DNA of 64,000 bases. Source: an uncultured Lachnospiraceae bacterium. GTDB lineage: Bacteria > Bacillota > Clostridia > Lachnospirales > Lachnospiraceae. Below, piece after piece: positions 43,592-53,351 of this stretch (the stretch's first letter is position 1; each line of letters starts with the position of its first letter). Under the pieces are notes generated by a model. That model saw nothing but the letters and a program-made list of their open reading frames with translations, was not told the DNA's origin and made no database searches. The stretch spans positions 118,528 through 182,527 of the forward strand of contig CAMWJF010000002.1 of NCBI GenBank assembly GCA_947174505.1, written 5' to 3'. Position numbers and translations under genes: made by a program.

Positions 43592-45154
43592 CTACCCATT
43601 CTCTTCCCCAATCTGATACCTGAACTTCATAAAATCGGCGCACCCCCCGGTCTGCCGTGTGGCATACGCGAAAAGACCGACTCTGCATCCCGTAAAATGA
43701 TCCAGCTTAAAATACAGCCTGTGGCTGATTCCAAGCGCCCTCCACGTTCCGCTGTCTTCATAGAAGAAATCCGCCGTGTCCTTTTTGTCCCTGAAATCCA
43801 AATATACCTTCAAGGTAACCTTGGAAGCGGATAACGGAATTCTTTCATACTCTACGGGAGGATTCAAAAAATTCCGGTCCGCCTGCACCGTTTCATCCAC
43901 TGCCGGCCTTGCAAACATCGTCAGATAATATTCCCCCCTGTCCCTGGTCAGCGCAATGGCCCCGTAGCATCCGATCCATGCACATATTCCGGCATAATCT
44001 CCATCCTTCATGCCGTTTCCGTCCACCGTCACCCATGCGGCGCACGCCGGCCCATAGCTCCTCTGGGTCAGTATATTATGTACGAACGGCAGATTATCGC
44101 ACAGCTCTTCCATGTAAACCCGAAATGCACCCGGTCTTTCCGTCACAGACCACAGACTGTCTACCGAATTATGGTTAAACTGCCAGAAGGGCTTTAAATG
44201 TACCCTGCCGTTTTTGTCCGCCCGGTACAGGAAATCGTCGCTGCCGTTCAAGGGCTGATAGACATGATCCGGTCTGGCGCCGGGTACAGAAACACGAACC
44301 GGCACCTTGCCGTCCTCTCCAATCGTCGGATATCCTGCCTCATCGAAATGTAACGGCATCACCAGAGGCACTCTGCCGACCGCCCCCCTGTCCTGAAACA
44401 TAAACAAATACCAGTCTCCCTCCGGCGTATCCACCATGCCGCCCTGCGCGACGCCCAGATTGTAAAACCCCATATCATCATCTATCACGCATTGTCCCCT
44501 GAACTCCCCCTCCAGAGAATCCGCGATAAAACAATCTTCTGTTTTTCTTTCATTCCCCCAGGCGGGAATATGACACGTAAACAGATAGTACCTCCCATCC
44601 TTTTTGTACAGATGGGAGCCTTCATAGCCAAGATGAAGCGCTCCCCTGTCCCGGACAATCCGCCTATGAAGCCCTCCTTCAAGAGGCCCTTTCAGATCCG
44701 TCCTCAGCTGTGTCAGATACAGCTCCGTATTCCCATATACGATATACACTTTTCCGTCGTCATCGAAAAACAGAGAGCTGTCATGATAAAACCCCTCTAT
44801 ATTTTCCACCCTCCATGGTCCGGCAGGATCCCGTGCCGTCATGAGATATGTTTTGTGCGTATCGTTCGCCGTAAAACAGAGATAAAAAATGCCGTCGTGA
44901 TACCGGAAGGACGGCGCCCACATTCCCTGCCCGTAGATATGCTTTCCGCCCTCCAGCCGGTGCCCGGGAGTGTCCTCCAGCGTCCCGTAGGCATGGGTTA
45001 CAAACTCCCAGTTCATAAGATCATAAGAGCGTAGAATATCGCAGCCTGGCATAAAGTGCATCGTCGTACTTGCCATATAATAGGTGTCTTCAACCCTGAT
45101 GATATCAGGGTCGGGAAAATCCGAATATAGGATAGGATTACGTTTTGTATTCAT
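43592..45154 (-). CDS. GH43 beta-xylosidase/arabinofuranosidase
   Basis: A 520-aa glycoside hydrolase of family 43. The five-bladed propeller domain (1-310) starts with NPILYSDFPDPDIIRVEDTY, containing the catalytic base Asp. YLCFTANDTHKTYLMTARD and the general-acid region LGYEGSHLYKKDGRYY follow. The C-terminal beta-sandwich (310-520) is typical of xylosidase subfamilies. No signal peptide is seen, so it is probably cytosolic and works with GH8 to complete xylo-oligosaccharide breakdown. GGAGAAG precedes the ATG. It is first in a minus-strand set with the sensor kinase and regulator genes. Confidence 0.9.
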   Translation of the reverse strand: MNTKRNPILYSDFPDPDIIRVEDTYYMASTTMHFMPGCDILRSYDLMNWEFVTHAYGTLEDTPGHRLEGGKHIYGQGMWAPSFRYHDGIFYLCFTANDTHKTYLMTARDPAGPWRVENIEGFYHDSSLFFDDDGKVYIVYGNTELYLTQLRTDLKGPLEGGLHRRIVRDRGALHLGYEGSHLYKKDGRYYLFTCHIPAWGNERKTEDCFIADSLEGEFRGQCVIDDDMGFYNLGVAQGGMVDTPEGDWYLFMFQDRGAVGRVPLVMPLHFDEAGYPTIGEDGKVPVRVSVPGARPDHVYQPLNGSDDFLYRADKNGRVHLKPFWQFNHNSVDSLWSVTERPGAFRVYMEELCDNLPFVHNILTQRSYGPACAAWVTVDGNGMKDGDYAGICAWIGCYGAIALTRDRGEYYLTMFARPAVDETVQADRNFLNPPVEYERIPLSASKVTLKVYLDFRDKKDTADFFYEDSGTWRALGISHRLYFKLDHFTGCRVGLFAYATRQTGGCADFMKFRYQIGEENG

Positions 45155-45243
45155 CTTGTTTCTTCTCCATACATGATTTTGATAAGTTTAAAATACCACA
45201 TCCGTACATCTTTTATCAAATCAATTTCCCATAGAATAAAGCA

Positions 45244-45269
45244 GCGCATACCTCCATGGAGATATGCGC
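45244..45269 (-). terminator. Palindromic terminator-like stem before GH43
   Basis: A 26-bp near-perfect palindrome: GCGCATA, C, CTCCATGGAG, A, TATGCGC. On the minus strand it is followed by TGCTTTATTC. It would end the transcript of the 48-aa gene and pgi, upstream of GH43. Confidence 0.6.
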
Positions 45270-45295
45270 CCTGTCATGCATCATACAGTTACACT

Positions 45296-45442
45296 CTAGT
45301 CTTCCAGTGTCTGTTGTAAATTGTCAGCTACCTTCTGCAGCTTCTCTTTTTCTTTACTATCCGGCATATTTTCAAGCACTTCTTTAATATCGTCCAAAAC
45401 AAATCTGACAAATCCTTTAAACTGGCTGTCTGTCATGCCCAT
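45296..45442 (-). CDS. Small conserved-looking helical protein
   Basis: A 48-aa ORF: MGMTDSQFKGFVRFVLDDIK, continuing with EVLENMPDS and a charged helix ending in TLED. It is predicted all helical and amphipathic. AGGTGATT precedes the ATG, 20 bp after the end of pgi, so it is probably on the pgi transcript. I recall similar short helical proteins in Clostridia but cannot name a function. Confidence 0.6.
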   Translation of the reverse strand: MGMTDSQFKGFVRFVLDDIKEVLENMPDSKEKEKLQKVADNLQQTLED

Positions 45443-45462
45443 ATAATCACCTACTTTCCTGC

Positions 45463-46809
45463 CTAGAGTCTCTTCAGCAGCTCTTCTCTCTGCGCCTCAA
45501 AGCCCGGCTTGCCAAGGAGTGCGAACATGTTCTTCTTATAACTCTCCACACCCGGCTGGTTAAACGGATTCACGCCAAGAAGATATCCGCTGACGCCGCA
45601 GGCAAACTCGAAGAAGTAGAACAGCTCGCCCAGATAAAACTCGTTTACCTCGGGCACATTGATCATAAAGTTGGGAACCTGTCCGTCGGTGTGTGCCAGA
45701 ATCGTGCCGTTCATCGCGCTCTTATTGACGAAATCCACGTTCTTGCCTGCCAGGTAGTTCAGGCCGTCCAGATCCACAGGCTCCTCGCCGATGATGATCT
45801 CCTCCCTGCTTGTCTCAATGTTGAGAACCGTCTCAAACATGGTACGGGAACCGTCCTGAATAAACTGGCCCATAGAGTGTAAATCGGTGGTCAGATCCAC
45901 GCTTGCCGGGAAAATACCTTTCTGATCTTTACCCTCGGACTCACCGTAGAGCTGTTTCCACCATTCGGAAACATAGTGTGCGCTGGGCTCGTAATTGGCC
46001 AGAATCTCGATTACCTTGCCCTTTCTCAGCAGAATGTTACGCAGCGCCGCGTATTTCACGGCGTCGTTCTCCTCAAAGGGAGCCTCCAGAGCCATCTTTC
46101 TGCCCTCCGCAGCACCTTCCATCAGCTTGTCAATATCCGCGCCGGACACAGCGATCGGAAGAAGCCCCACTGCAGTCAGCACGGAGAAACGGCCGCCCAC
46201 ATCATCGGGAACAACAAAACTCTCATAGCCTTCTTCGTTGGCAAGATTCTTGAGTGATCCTCTCGCCTTGTCGGTGGTGGCGTAAATTCTCTTCGCCGCG
46301 CCCTCTTTGCCGTATTTTTTCTCCGCCATTTCCTTAAACACGCGGAACGCGATTGCGGGCTCCGTGGTGGTGCCGGACTTGGAGATCATGTTGATGGAGA
46401 AATCCCTGTCCCCAATCACATCAATCAGATGCTTAATATAAGTAGAGCTGATGGAATTGCCTACAAAATAGATTTCAGGGGTCTTTCTGATGGACTTGTC
46501 CACCACATTGTAGAAGCTGTGGCGCAAAAACTCAATCGCCGCGCGCGCGCCCAGATAAGAGCCGCCGATACCGATTACCACAAGCACCTCGGAATCGCTC
46601 TGGATCTTTTCCGCTGCTTTCTTGATCCGCGCAAACTCTTCCTTGTCATAATCCACCGGCAGGTCGATCCAGCCAAGGAAATCATTGCCAGCCCCCGACT
46701 TGCTCACAAGTACCTCTTTTGCGTCAAGGGCCAGCTTCTTCATGGATTCCACTTCGTTTTCCCCGATGAAGGATGCTGCTTTTGAATAGTCAAATGTAAC
46801 TTTGCTCAT
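45463..46809 (-). CDS. pgi: Glucose-6-phosphate isomerase
   Basis: A 448-aa glycolytic enzyme interconverting glucose-6-phosphate and fructose-6-phosphate. The phosphate-binding [15 protein letters not shown] (about 80-94) and [14 protein letters not shown] are conserved. The PGI signature [14 protein letters not shown] and the active-site Glu region [13 protein letters not shown] follow. The size matches the Gram-positive form. The ATG at 46809 has AAGGAGG. The enzyme is cytosolic and linked here only by position to the 48-aa gene downstream. Small hairpins (GGCACG-GGAA-CGTGCC) lie upstream at 46833-46848. Confidence 0.97.
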   Translation of the reverse strand: MSKVTFDYSKAASFIGENEVESMKKLALDAKEVLVSKSGAGNDFLGWIDLPVDYDKEEFARIKKAAEKIQSDSEVLVVIGIGGSYLGARAAIEFLRHSFYNVVDKSIRKTPEIYFVGNSISSTYIKHLIDVIGDRDFSINMISKSGTTTEPAIAFRVFKEMAEKKYGKEGAAKRIYATTDKARGSLKNLANEEGYESFVVPDDVGGRFSVLTAVGLLPIAVSGADIDKLMEGAAEGRKMALEAPFEENDAVKYAALRNILLRKGKVIEILANYEPSAHYVSEWWKQLYGESEGKDQKGIFPASVDLTTDLHSMGQFIQDGSRTMFETVLNIETSREEIIIGEEPVDLDGLNYLAGKNVDFVNKSAMNGTILAHTDGQVPNFMINVPEVNEFYLGELFYFFEFACGVSGYLLGVNPFNQPGVESYKKNMFALLGKPGFEAQREELLKRL

Positions 46810-46907
46810 CTCGTCCTCCTTTTTATCAGGCACGTTCCCGTGCCGTTTTCTTACTTCTTATGACAAGTGTACCGCCGTACACAATGACATTCCCTGTATT
46901 TGTTCCC

Positions 46908-47981
46908 CTACTTTCCCTGCACGGTTTCCTCTATCAGGCCAATGATCGTGCCAATCGCATCCCGCTGGCTGCTCTTCTTCATGGCGTCAATATAAGAAAA
47001 GCGATTGAAATACAGTTCCTGTATTTTTTCCAGAAGCAGTTTATTGGTCAGATCATCCTCGTCAATCACGATACTGAATCCCTGTGATTCAAAGGATTTT
47101 GCATTCAATAGCTGATCTCCCCTGCTGCTGGATGAGGGAAGCGGAATCAGGATATTAGGCTTCTTCAGCGCAAGGATCTCGCTGATCGCATTGGCTCCTG
47201 CCCGGGAAATCACGATATCCGCCATAGCAAAAATATCTTTCATTTCAGACTTCACATACTCAAACTGCTTGTAGCCCTGTGTGGTGAGCAGAAGGTTATC
47301 CACCTTTTCCCTGCCGCACAGATGCACCACCTGAAAATCTTTCAAAAGCTCCGGCAGCACATCCCTGACCGCCTGATTGACCGCCGCGGAACCAAGACTT
47401 CCGCCCACCACCATAATGACAGGCTTCGAATTGTCAAAACCACACAGCCGGTATGCCGCCTCCCTGCTCCCTGTGGCAAGTTCCTTGCGGATCGGAGAGC
47501 CTGTCAGCACCGCCTTTGCCGCTGGCAACTGACTGAACGTTTCCGGGAAATTACAGCACACCTTTTTCGCCACCGGAATACAGAGTTTATTGGCCAGTCC
47601 GGGCGTCATGTCCGACTCATGGACGATACAGGGAATACCCAGAGACGCCGCCGCGCGCACCACGGGCACACTTACAAATCCTCCCTTGGAAAAGAGCACA
47701 TCAGGCTTAATCTCCTTCAGATACTTTCTGGCCTCCCGCATTCCCTTAATAACACGAAACGGATCAGAAAAATTTTGCGGATCAAAATACCGCCTGAATT
47801 TACCTGTCGCAATGCCATAATAAGGAATGTCAAAGTCCTCGATCAGTTTCTTTTCAATCCCGTCGTAGGAACCCATATATACAATGTCGTATTCCAATTC
47901 CCGAAGCTTTGGAATCAGTGCCATATTCGGCGTTACATGCCCGGCGGTACCGCCGCCAGTAAGTACAATCTTTTTGCCCAT
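46908..47981 (-). CDS. murG: MurG N-acetylglucosaminyltransferase
   Basis: MurG transfers GlcNAc to lipid I, forming lipid II, at the cytoplasmic face of the membrane. It is 357 aa. The N-terminal donor loop KKIVLTGGGTAGHVTPNMAL is unmistakable. PVIMVVGGSLGSAAVN and the C-terminal RAGANAISEILALKKP and IPLPSSSSRGDQLLNA are also present. The ATG at 47981 follows a GGA; a longer frame from 48002 is possible. It is isolated from any division/cell-wall cluster. The upstream gene encodes a TSCPD-domain protein. Confidence 0.96.
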   Translation of the reverse strand: MGKKIVLTGGGTAGHVTPNMALIPKLRELEYDIVYMGSYDGIEKKLIEDFDIPYYGIATGKFRRYFDPQNFSDPFRVIKGMREARKYLKEIKPDVLFSKGGFVSVPVVRAAASLGIPCIVHESDMTPGLANKLCIPVAKKVCCNFPETFSQLPAAKAVLTGSPIRKELATGSREAAYRLCGFDNSKPVIMVVGGSLGSAAVNQAVRDVLPELLKDFQVVHLCGREKVDNLLLTTQGYKQFEYVKSEMKDIFAMADIVISRAGANAISEILALKKPNILIPLPSSSSRGDQLLNAKSFESQGFSIVIDEDDLTNKLLLEKIQELYFNRFSYIDAMKKSSQRDAIGTIIGLIEETVQGK

Positions 47982-48020
47982 AGTAACATCCAAGCCTTTC
48001 ATGCGTTTTATTGATAATCC

Positions 48021-48263
48021 TCACTGATCTAACATTTGCTCCAAAGCACAGGCCAGCTGATCCGGGCAGGATGTGCTTTTAAACCCGCACTTGATCCCTT
48101 TCAGTCTGCTGATCGCATCCTCCGCCTTCATTCCGACAACCAGTCGGGAAATACCCTGCGTGTTGCCGTTGCATCCGCCTGTAAATTTCACAGATTTGAT
48201 AATACCGTCTTCCATCTCCACGTCTATCGCATTGGAACAGACGCCCTTCGGCTGATAAATCAT
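48021..48263 (-). CDS. TSCPD domain protein (TIGR03905-type)
   Basis: An 80-aa protein with the TSCPD domain: VKFTGGCNGNTQGISRLV, a central GIKCGF and the signature STSCPDQLACAL. This is a small redox/metal-type domain also found at the end of class II ribonucleotide reductases. Function of the stand-alone family is unknown. The ATG at 48263 follows AAGGAGG. It lies 40 bp upstream of murG. Confidence 0.85.
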   Translation of the reverse strand: MIYQPKGVCSNAIDVEMEDGIIKSVKFTGGCNGNTQGISRLVVGMKAEDAISRLKGIKCGFKSTSCPDQLACALEQMLDQ

Positions 48264-48458
48264 ATCCGTTTCCTCCTTACATTTTCTTGCACTTTTCACT
48301 ACCTACCATCAAGTATATATCATCAATCCCCATAGTGCAAGAAAATGCGTTCTCCCTTCCTGTGCGGTCCTATGCGAAATCTGTCGATGCCTTAGGTCTT
48401 TTTTCCCAAAAAAACCCTAATATAATATAAGTATGCACTCTAAACGACGGAGGTAACC

Positions 48459-49187
48459 ATGTTTGCACTTTTTTTTCGCCATAAATATTTTATGTTTGTT
48501 ATTCTGACATTGCTCTTTTGCAGTATTTTATGCCAGATCCTGCTCGGTGTGATATACAGCAGGCTGATTCGGGAAACGGAAAATATGTCCGCCACCAAAA
48601 ATAAGTCCCTGCAGCAATTAAAGCTAAAATTTACAAGCTGCAGACAGCTCCACGAAACAATCCCCAATGTTCCCGTTTTTGTGGACAAGTTTTTAAACCA
48701 AATCAGCCTCGGTAAAATTCCCGTATCCTTTTTTCGACACCTTTCGGGACAACTTACGCTGCTTTCGGTGCTGGTAGCTGGTATCGGCGCCTGCATCGGC
48801 ATTATCCAGGAGGAGAGCTTTCTGACAATCGCGCCTTTTTATCTGGTCAGCTTTCTCGGCTTATACCTCTATTTTGCGGCCGCTTCCCTGATCGATCTGC
48901 CCGGCAAAGCAGGTATGCTGCGCACTAATCTGGTGGATTATCTGGAAAATCATCTGGCAAACCGTCTGGAACAGACGCGCCTCGACATGCGCATGGTCGG
49001 CATGGAGGATTCTACCCAGGAGCCGGAAAGCCCAGCCGTTCATTTGGACAAGCGGTCTGTTGAAAAAGAAAAATCGGAAAATCTTTCCGACGCTGACCTT
49101 CAGTCTGAACACAGAAAAAATTCCCCAGCCTTCACTTCCTCTGAGGCCGAGGAATTGGAGCTGCTATTGCGGGAGTTTTTGGTTTAA
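48459..49187 (+). CDS. Membrane protein of unknown function
   Basis: A 242-aa protein with an N-terminal membrane helix (FMFVILTLLFCSILCQILLG) and two central helices (LTLLSVLVAGIGACIGII and TIAPFYLVSFLGLYLYFAA), followed by a charged soluble tail (170-242) rich in Glu/Lys/Ser. No family is recognised. GGAGGTAACC precedes the ATG, and a TATAAT lies about 40 bp upstream. It is convergent with and overlaps by 24 bp a small minus-strand gene. The layout resembles a scaffold or assembly protein, but that is a guess. Confidence 0.65.
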   Translation: MFALFFRHKYFMFVILTLLFCSILCQILLGVIYSRLIRETENMSATKNKSLQQLKLKFTSCRQLHETIPNVPVFVDKFLNQISLGKIPVSFFRHLSGQLTLLSVLVAGIGACIGIIQEESFLTIAPFYLVSFLGLYLYFAAASLIDLPGKAGMLRTNLVDYLENHLANRLEQTRLDMRMVGMEDSTQEPESPAVHLDKRSVEKEKSENLSDADLQSEHRKNSPAFTSSEAEELELLLREFLV

Positions 49188-49397
49188 TTCATACTGTTTT
49201 TTTAAACTCTCCAATTTTTCAAGAACGCCCGTTTCTATTCCGCCGTTTATGCCGTCGTTCATATACGCTGTATAGAGCAGAATCTTTTCCACATGCTTAG
49301 ATTCTATCGATGTAACTTCATACGTCATACAGTCGTCAAACAGGACACAGAGCTCCCATTTTCTGGTATCCGCCTTTTGTAAAGGTATCCAGCGCAT
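49164..49397 (-). CDS. Small hypothetical protein
   Basis: A 77-aa ORF starting MRWIPLQKADTRKWELC with an ESKHVEKILLY stretch and a charged helical C-terminus. The ATG at 49397 has AAGGGGGG eleven bases upstream; the frame continues to 49595 but overlaps the glycosyltransferase gene. I recognise no family. Its end overlaps the convergent membrane-protein gene by 24 bp. Confidence 0.5.
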   Translation of the reverse strand: MRWIPLQKADTRKWELCVLFDDCMTYEVTSIESKHVEKILLYTAYMNDGINGGIETGVLEKLESLKKQYELNQKLPQ

Positions 49398-49489
49398 GAT
49401 TGTAAAACCCCCCTTCGCTTTTAGTTTACCATTCAAAAAAAATTTTTGTAAGCGAAATTTTATGAGTTTTTCACTGCGCCGGAAAATTT

Positions 49490-51199
49490 TTATAGCCCGC
49501 GATTTTCTATAGAATAAATAGTGATGGACGGCCCTACATAATACGCGGTGGGACTCTTTAAAATCAGGTCCAAATACCCGATCCTGTATTTCCACTCACC
49601 GCCATACGAAATACCGCGCCAGATTTCCATGACGGCATACGCTCCCACCTTTTGGTCATACGCCGCTTTTTTGTCTGGGTACATATCCCCTCCCTGAAAT
49701 AGCAGATAATCGTTTTTCTGGGAAAAGTACCCGGTGGCGTATTCCACATCGACAAAATATTCGTTCTCTTTCAGCCTGTCCGGCAAAAGAGAGATGTCCT
49801 CCCCGATTTCCACAATATCATACGCCTGCGCATCCATCACTGGCATGTAAGAGGTACAGTATATTTTTGCACCCGCCGGAATGTTTTCCGCAATATAGGC
49901 TGCCGCGTGATTGTAAGTCAGCTCGTAGCGGTAATTGCCGAGAACCGTGGCCGCATTTACAAACATGAGAAGAGCGGCAATAACTGATGCTGTCATATTT
50001 TCATGCCGCACCATATTTCTTTCCGCCTTCTTTTCCGAATATCCGAGGCCTGTTGTTTTATTCACCGCATTTCTCGAAGACTTCTCCTGCTCCTCCCCTC
50101 TTCGTTTATTCCGCCATATTTTCAGAAATGCCTCCGCCTCCATCAGCCCATAAGCCATAAACAAAAAAGAAAAGGGCAGTACGAGGGACATATTCCTGCC
50201 GAGAACAATGCTGTACTTCGACAAAAGCACCAGAATAACAAACGGCATCAGAGAAAAAATGACAAGCTCCCACCACTCTTTCCTCCGCGCCAGATACACA
50301 AGCCCCAAAAGCAGCAGCAGACCGCCGAAAATCCCATACGAAGACAATGCGTAGGCATCCAGATACCCCAAAAACGGCAGATTATGTTCAATCCCGGGAT
50401 GTCCCCATGCATAGTGGTTCAGGTTATATAAATTGTCCCCGATAAAGGTCTTAAAATAAAAGAACAGCGAATAATCACAGAGCACAAAGGTCAGCGCCAG
50501 CACTATGCAGTCCAGAAAAAAGAGATAATTATTTCTGTGACGCTTCCAGTACTTTTTTCCGATATGCAGCGCCAGCCAGAAAACGCCGAAGACAATGCCG
50601 TGATATTTGGCCGCCATCGCCAGGCCGATACTGACCGCCAGCAGGGGGTACCAGAGATAAACCGCCCGCTCCTCATCCTTCTCACGCCAGATCAGACAGC
50701 CCAGAAGCAGGATGAGATTGGCTATCGCATACAAAAGCGTATCCGGCCCTGTGTAATACAGATAAGCGTAACCGTACAGGGAAAACACGGACAAAAGAAA
50801 TCCCAGATACGCATATTTTCGCTTCCCCGTCATAATTTTCACGCTGAAATAGACACATATATTTGAAAGAAGCGCCGTACCACAGACACAAAAGCGCAGA
50901 AGCACCACCGTGTCCACACCCGCCAGAAATTTCCCCAAAATACGCGCCCCTGCCGCCGCGTAATAAAAGGTCAGATGGGGATAGCGGAAAAAGTCCAGCA
51001 CATAGATATCACCCGCATAAAGATGCTGACCCAGCAGCTCATAAATACAGCCAAGAGAAAGCTGTTCATCCACATTCGGATAAAGCGGCAGCTCAAACTG
51101 CCAGTGTCTGTAAAACAAGAGCATACCCGCCGCCAGTGTGAGAAAAACCGCGGCAGCCATGCCGGCTTTCTTCTGCCATTCCTTTGTCAATCCAAGCAT
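49490..51199 (-). CDS. Polytopic membrane glycosyltransferase (GT39/ArnT-like)
   Basis: A 569-aa membrane protein with about eleven helices. It looks like a polyprenyl-phosphate-dependent glycosyltransferase of the PMT/ArnT type: the first periplasmic loop has YPNVDEQLSLGCIYELLG, with a YPxxDE motif near residue 35, as in that superfamily. A soluble C-terminal segment (about 440-569) follows. GGAGGTACGG precedes the ATG at 51199. It is the last gene of the minus-strand glycan cluster. Such enzymes transfer a sugar from an undecaprenyl-phosphate donor, which the GT2 protein upstream could make. Confidence 0.78.
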   Translation of the reverse strand: MLGLTKEWQKKAGMAAAVFLTLAAGMLLFYRHWQFELPLYPNVDEQLSLGCIYELLGQHLYAGDIYVLDFFRYPHLTFYYAAAGARILGKFLAGVDTVVLLRFCVCGTALLSNICVYFSVKIMTGKRKYAYLGFLLSVFSLYGYAYLYYTGPDTLLYAIANLILLLGCLIWREKDEERAVYLWYPLLAVSIGLAMAAKYHGIVFGVFWLALHIGKKYWKRHRNNYLFFLDCIVLALTFVLCDYSLFFYFKTFIGDNLYNLNHYAWGHPGIEHNLPFLGYLDAYALSSYGIFGGLLLLLGLVYLARRKEWWELVIFSLMPFVILVLLSKYSIVLGRNMSLVLPFSFLFMAYGLMEAEAFLKIWRNKRRGEEQEKSSRNAVNKTTGLGYSEKKAERNMVRHENMTASVIAALLMFVNAATVLGNYRYELTYNHAAAYIAENIPAGAKIYCTSYMPVMDAQAYDIVEIGEDISLLPDRLKENEYFVDVEYATGYFSQKNDYLLFQGGDMYPDKKAAYDQKVGAYAVMEIWRGISYGGEWKYRIGYLDLILKSPTAYYVGPSITIYSIENRGL

Positions 51200-51234
51200 C
51201 CGTACCTCCACACCGAATCCTGATCCTCTCCGGC

Positions 51235-51825
51235 CTACATCCAATCCTTAATATGATAACTCTTTGTACACACGGCATCGAAAACAATGCCCTGCTCCTC
51301 TATATATTTCTTATATGCCGGAAGTTTCTCTTCCTGCCCCTCCAGTTCAGGGGAGACGAAACAGAGCTTATAGCCAAGCGCTTTTAATTCCGCAAAGCTC
51401 TCCCTGTCAACAGGCACTTTTGTAAAGCAGTCCACCCAGACCCACTGGGCCCGCCCCGCCATATTGCGGATGGTGTCTAAGCCTTCCAATTCACTGAAAC
51501 GAAGCGCCACCTGTCTCACACCCATATCCGTGAGCAGCTTGACCATCGGAAAAGAGGAATCCAGAAAAAAGTAATCCTTGATCCGATATTTTTCCATATA
51601 CTCCAACACCTTATGCTCAATGCGCTCACTCTTGATATTTAAGATCATGGTGCCGTGGTGATATACCTTACAGTATTCCTCGAAATCCTCACCAGGCTCA
51701 AACGGATTGTGGGAAATGTAAATCCGTCCGTCCAGATCATCCCTAAGATCCAGCTCCACCCCGTACTCCTCAGGAAGCGCCAAAAGCTCCTCCTTTGTGT
51801 TAATTCTGTGCGCTATGTATTCCAT
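51235..51825 (-). CDS. GDPD-like phosphodiesterase-fold protein
   Basis: A 196-aa protein with a glycerophosphodiester-phosphodiesterase-like barrel. The N-terminal YIAHRIN (catalytic His-Arg), GVELDLRDD (Glu-x-Asp metal ligands) and YISHNPFEPGED (second His) follow the GDPD order. It is short for the family and intracellular. It may hydrolyse a phosphodiester of the surface glycan or be inactive. ATGGAGAAAAA precedes the ATG. Neighbours are the GT2 transferase and the polytopic transferase. Confidence 0.7.
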   Translation of the reverse strand: MEYIAHRINTKEELLALPEEYGVELDLRDDLDGRIYISHNPFEPGEDFEEYCKVYHHGTMILNIKSERIEHKVLEYMEKYRIKDYFFLDSSFPMVKLLTDMGVRQVALRFSELEGLDTIRNMAGRAQWVWVDCFTKVPVDRESFAELKALGYKLCFVSPELEGQEEKLPAYKKYIEEQGIVFDAVCTKSYHIKDWM

Positions 51826-51871
51826 TTTTTCTCCATTCCGAAGCGCCTTACACAGGGGACCATTCAGCCTT

Positions 51872-52576
51872 TCACCCCCGCAGGCTCCCGCTTTTCTTTA
51901 ATTTTACACTGAAATCAATCGTCCGCTTAATAAACTTCCACTTGGCCGCAAGTCCCGTATTCCATTTTGATGTGCCGTGCACTCTCTCGGGAAAAACCAC
52001 AGGAAAACGCACTACTTTCAGTCCCTTTTTTCTTGCCATATACAATGCGTACAGGTCCAGTGAAAAATCATAGGGCGGCTCCTGCCACGCATCATAAAAA
52101 ATCTTCGGGAAAATATTGGGCTGGGCGTTGATATCATAGAGCTTTTCATGCAGATAACAGGTTTCAAAAAGACTCATGCCCACAGTGAAAAACACATCGA
52201 AAAGCGGCCTGCCTTTTCGGTTTCCTTTCACAAAGACAAGCCCTCTTTCCTTTTCAACCAGCTCCAAAGCCCGCACAATATCTCCGGGATCTGTCTGCAA
52301 ATCTGCATGGGTCCAGCCGATGTACTCACCCTGGCACGCCTTTAATCCCTGCAGGATTCCGTAACCATAGCCCTGATTTACGGAGACGGTCACTGTTTTC
52401 GCAAACGCATAGCGGGGCAGCAGATCCCTGAGCACCTCTGCACTGCCATCCGTGGATCCGTTATCCACCAGAATAACCTCCATATCCTGCCCTTTAACTA
52501 CTTCGTTAAACCGTTCTAAAAGAATCGGTATATTCTCTTTTTCATTATAGCACGGTACTACGATTGAAAGTTTCAT
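51872..52576 (-). CDS. GT2 family glycosyltransferase (polyprenyl-phosphate sugar synthase-like)
   Basis: A 234-aa GT2 enzyme. The nucleotide-binding start is MKLSIVVPCYNEKENIPILL, followed by EVILVDNGSTDGS and the metal-binding THADLQTDP (DxD-like). The length and overall pattern resemble dolichol/undecaprenyl-phosphate mannose synthase without extra membrane helices, but this is not certain. The ATG overlaps the upstream HAD stop by four bases (ATGA), so it is translationally coupled. It may supply a lipid-linked sugar to the polytopic transferases in the cluster. Confidence 0.82.
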   Translation of the reverse strand: MKLSIVVPCYNEKENIPILLERFNEVVKGQDMEVILVDNGSTDGSAEVLRDLLPRYAFAKTVTVSVNQGYGYGILQGLKACQGEYIGWTHADLQTDPGDIVRALELVEKERGLVFVKGNRKGRPLFDVFFTVGMSLFETCYLHEKLYDINAQPNIFPKIFYDAWQEPPYDFSLDLYALYMARKKGLKVVRFPVVFPERVHGTSKWNTGLAAKWKFIKRTIDFSVKLKKSGSLRG

Positions 52577-53289
52577 AAACCGCCCTCGATCTTCCCCGCC
52601 AACAGTTGATACAGCTCCTGATAATCTGAAACGGCGTCAATGCCGTCCTCTGCCTGCTCATCCCGCGAAGTCTCATCCATCGGGTGAAACCAGACCGCCT
52701 GCATGCCTGCCGCCATGGCGCCCTTCACATCTCTTTCCAGATTGTCCCCTACAAAACAGACTTCTCCGGCTGGGAGCCGAAGCTTCTCCAGACACAGCTT
52801 AAAAATCCCCGGAGCCGGTTTCTCCACGCCTGCCTCCTCACTCGTCACCAGACAATCCACATCATCCATCATTCCCAGCCGCCGCAGTTTCCTGTGCTGG
52901 ATATGTGCTAAAAGATCCGTGCAAACCCCCACACGGATATATTTTTCATGCAGCGCTTCCAAAAGTTCTCTGGCTCCGGGATACAGATTCATATTATCTA
53001 AAAAGAAACCCCAATACGTCTCGTACATTTCAAGCGCCAGATATAAGGGTCTGATATCCATATACTCCAGCGTCTTTTGAAAATAAAGCATTCTGCTGTG
53101 GGAAGTCGCCGTCTCGCCAAGTTTTTCCTTGGTGGCCTGTCTGGCCCTCTTAAAGGCATCCCCATACTGTTCCTCACTCACACCAAGCCGTTCGCGTACA
53201 AGCTCTCCAACGCATTCAAAGGCGGCCTGCTCTAATGCCTTGTAATCGTACAAGGTATCGTCCAGATCAAAAATAACTGCTTTTATCAT
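52573..53289 (-). CDS. HAD-family hydrolase (YjjG-like phosphatase)
   Basis: A 238-aa HAD phosphatase. Motif I is FDLDDTLYDY (residues 7-16), with the Asp nucleophile. A helical cap spans about 17-100. Motif II is in GVCTDL, motif III Lys in VEKPAPGIF and motif IV in VCFVGDNLERDVKGA. This subclass often dephosphorylates sugar phosphates or nucleotides. GGGAGGGC precedes the ATG, and the stop overlaps the GT2 start. In this cluster it could remove phosphate from a sugar precursor. Confidence 0.85.
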   Translation of the reverse strand: MIKAVIFDLDDTLYDYKALEQAAFECVGELVRERLGVSEEQYGDAFKRARQATKEKLGETATSHSRMLYFQKTLEYMDIRPLYLALEMYETYWGFFLDNMNLYPGARELLEALHEKYIRVGVCTDLLAHIQHRKLRRLGMMDDVDCLVTSEEAGVEKPAPGIFKLCLEKLRLPAGEVCFVGDNLERDVKGAMAAGMQAVWFHPMDETSRDEQAEDGIDAVSDYQELYQLLAGKIEGGL

Positions 53290-53351
53290 CTGTTTGCCCT
53301 CCCGTTACTATTCCGTACCTTCATAGCTACCCCTTCTACAGTTTCTATATT

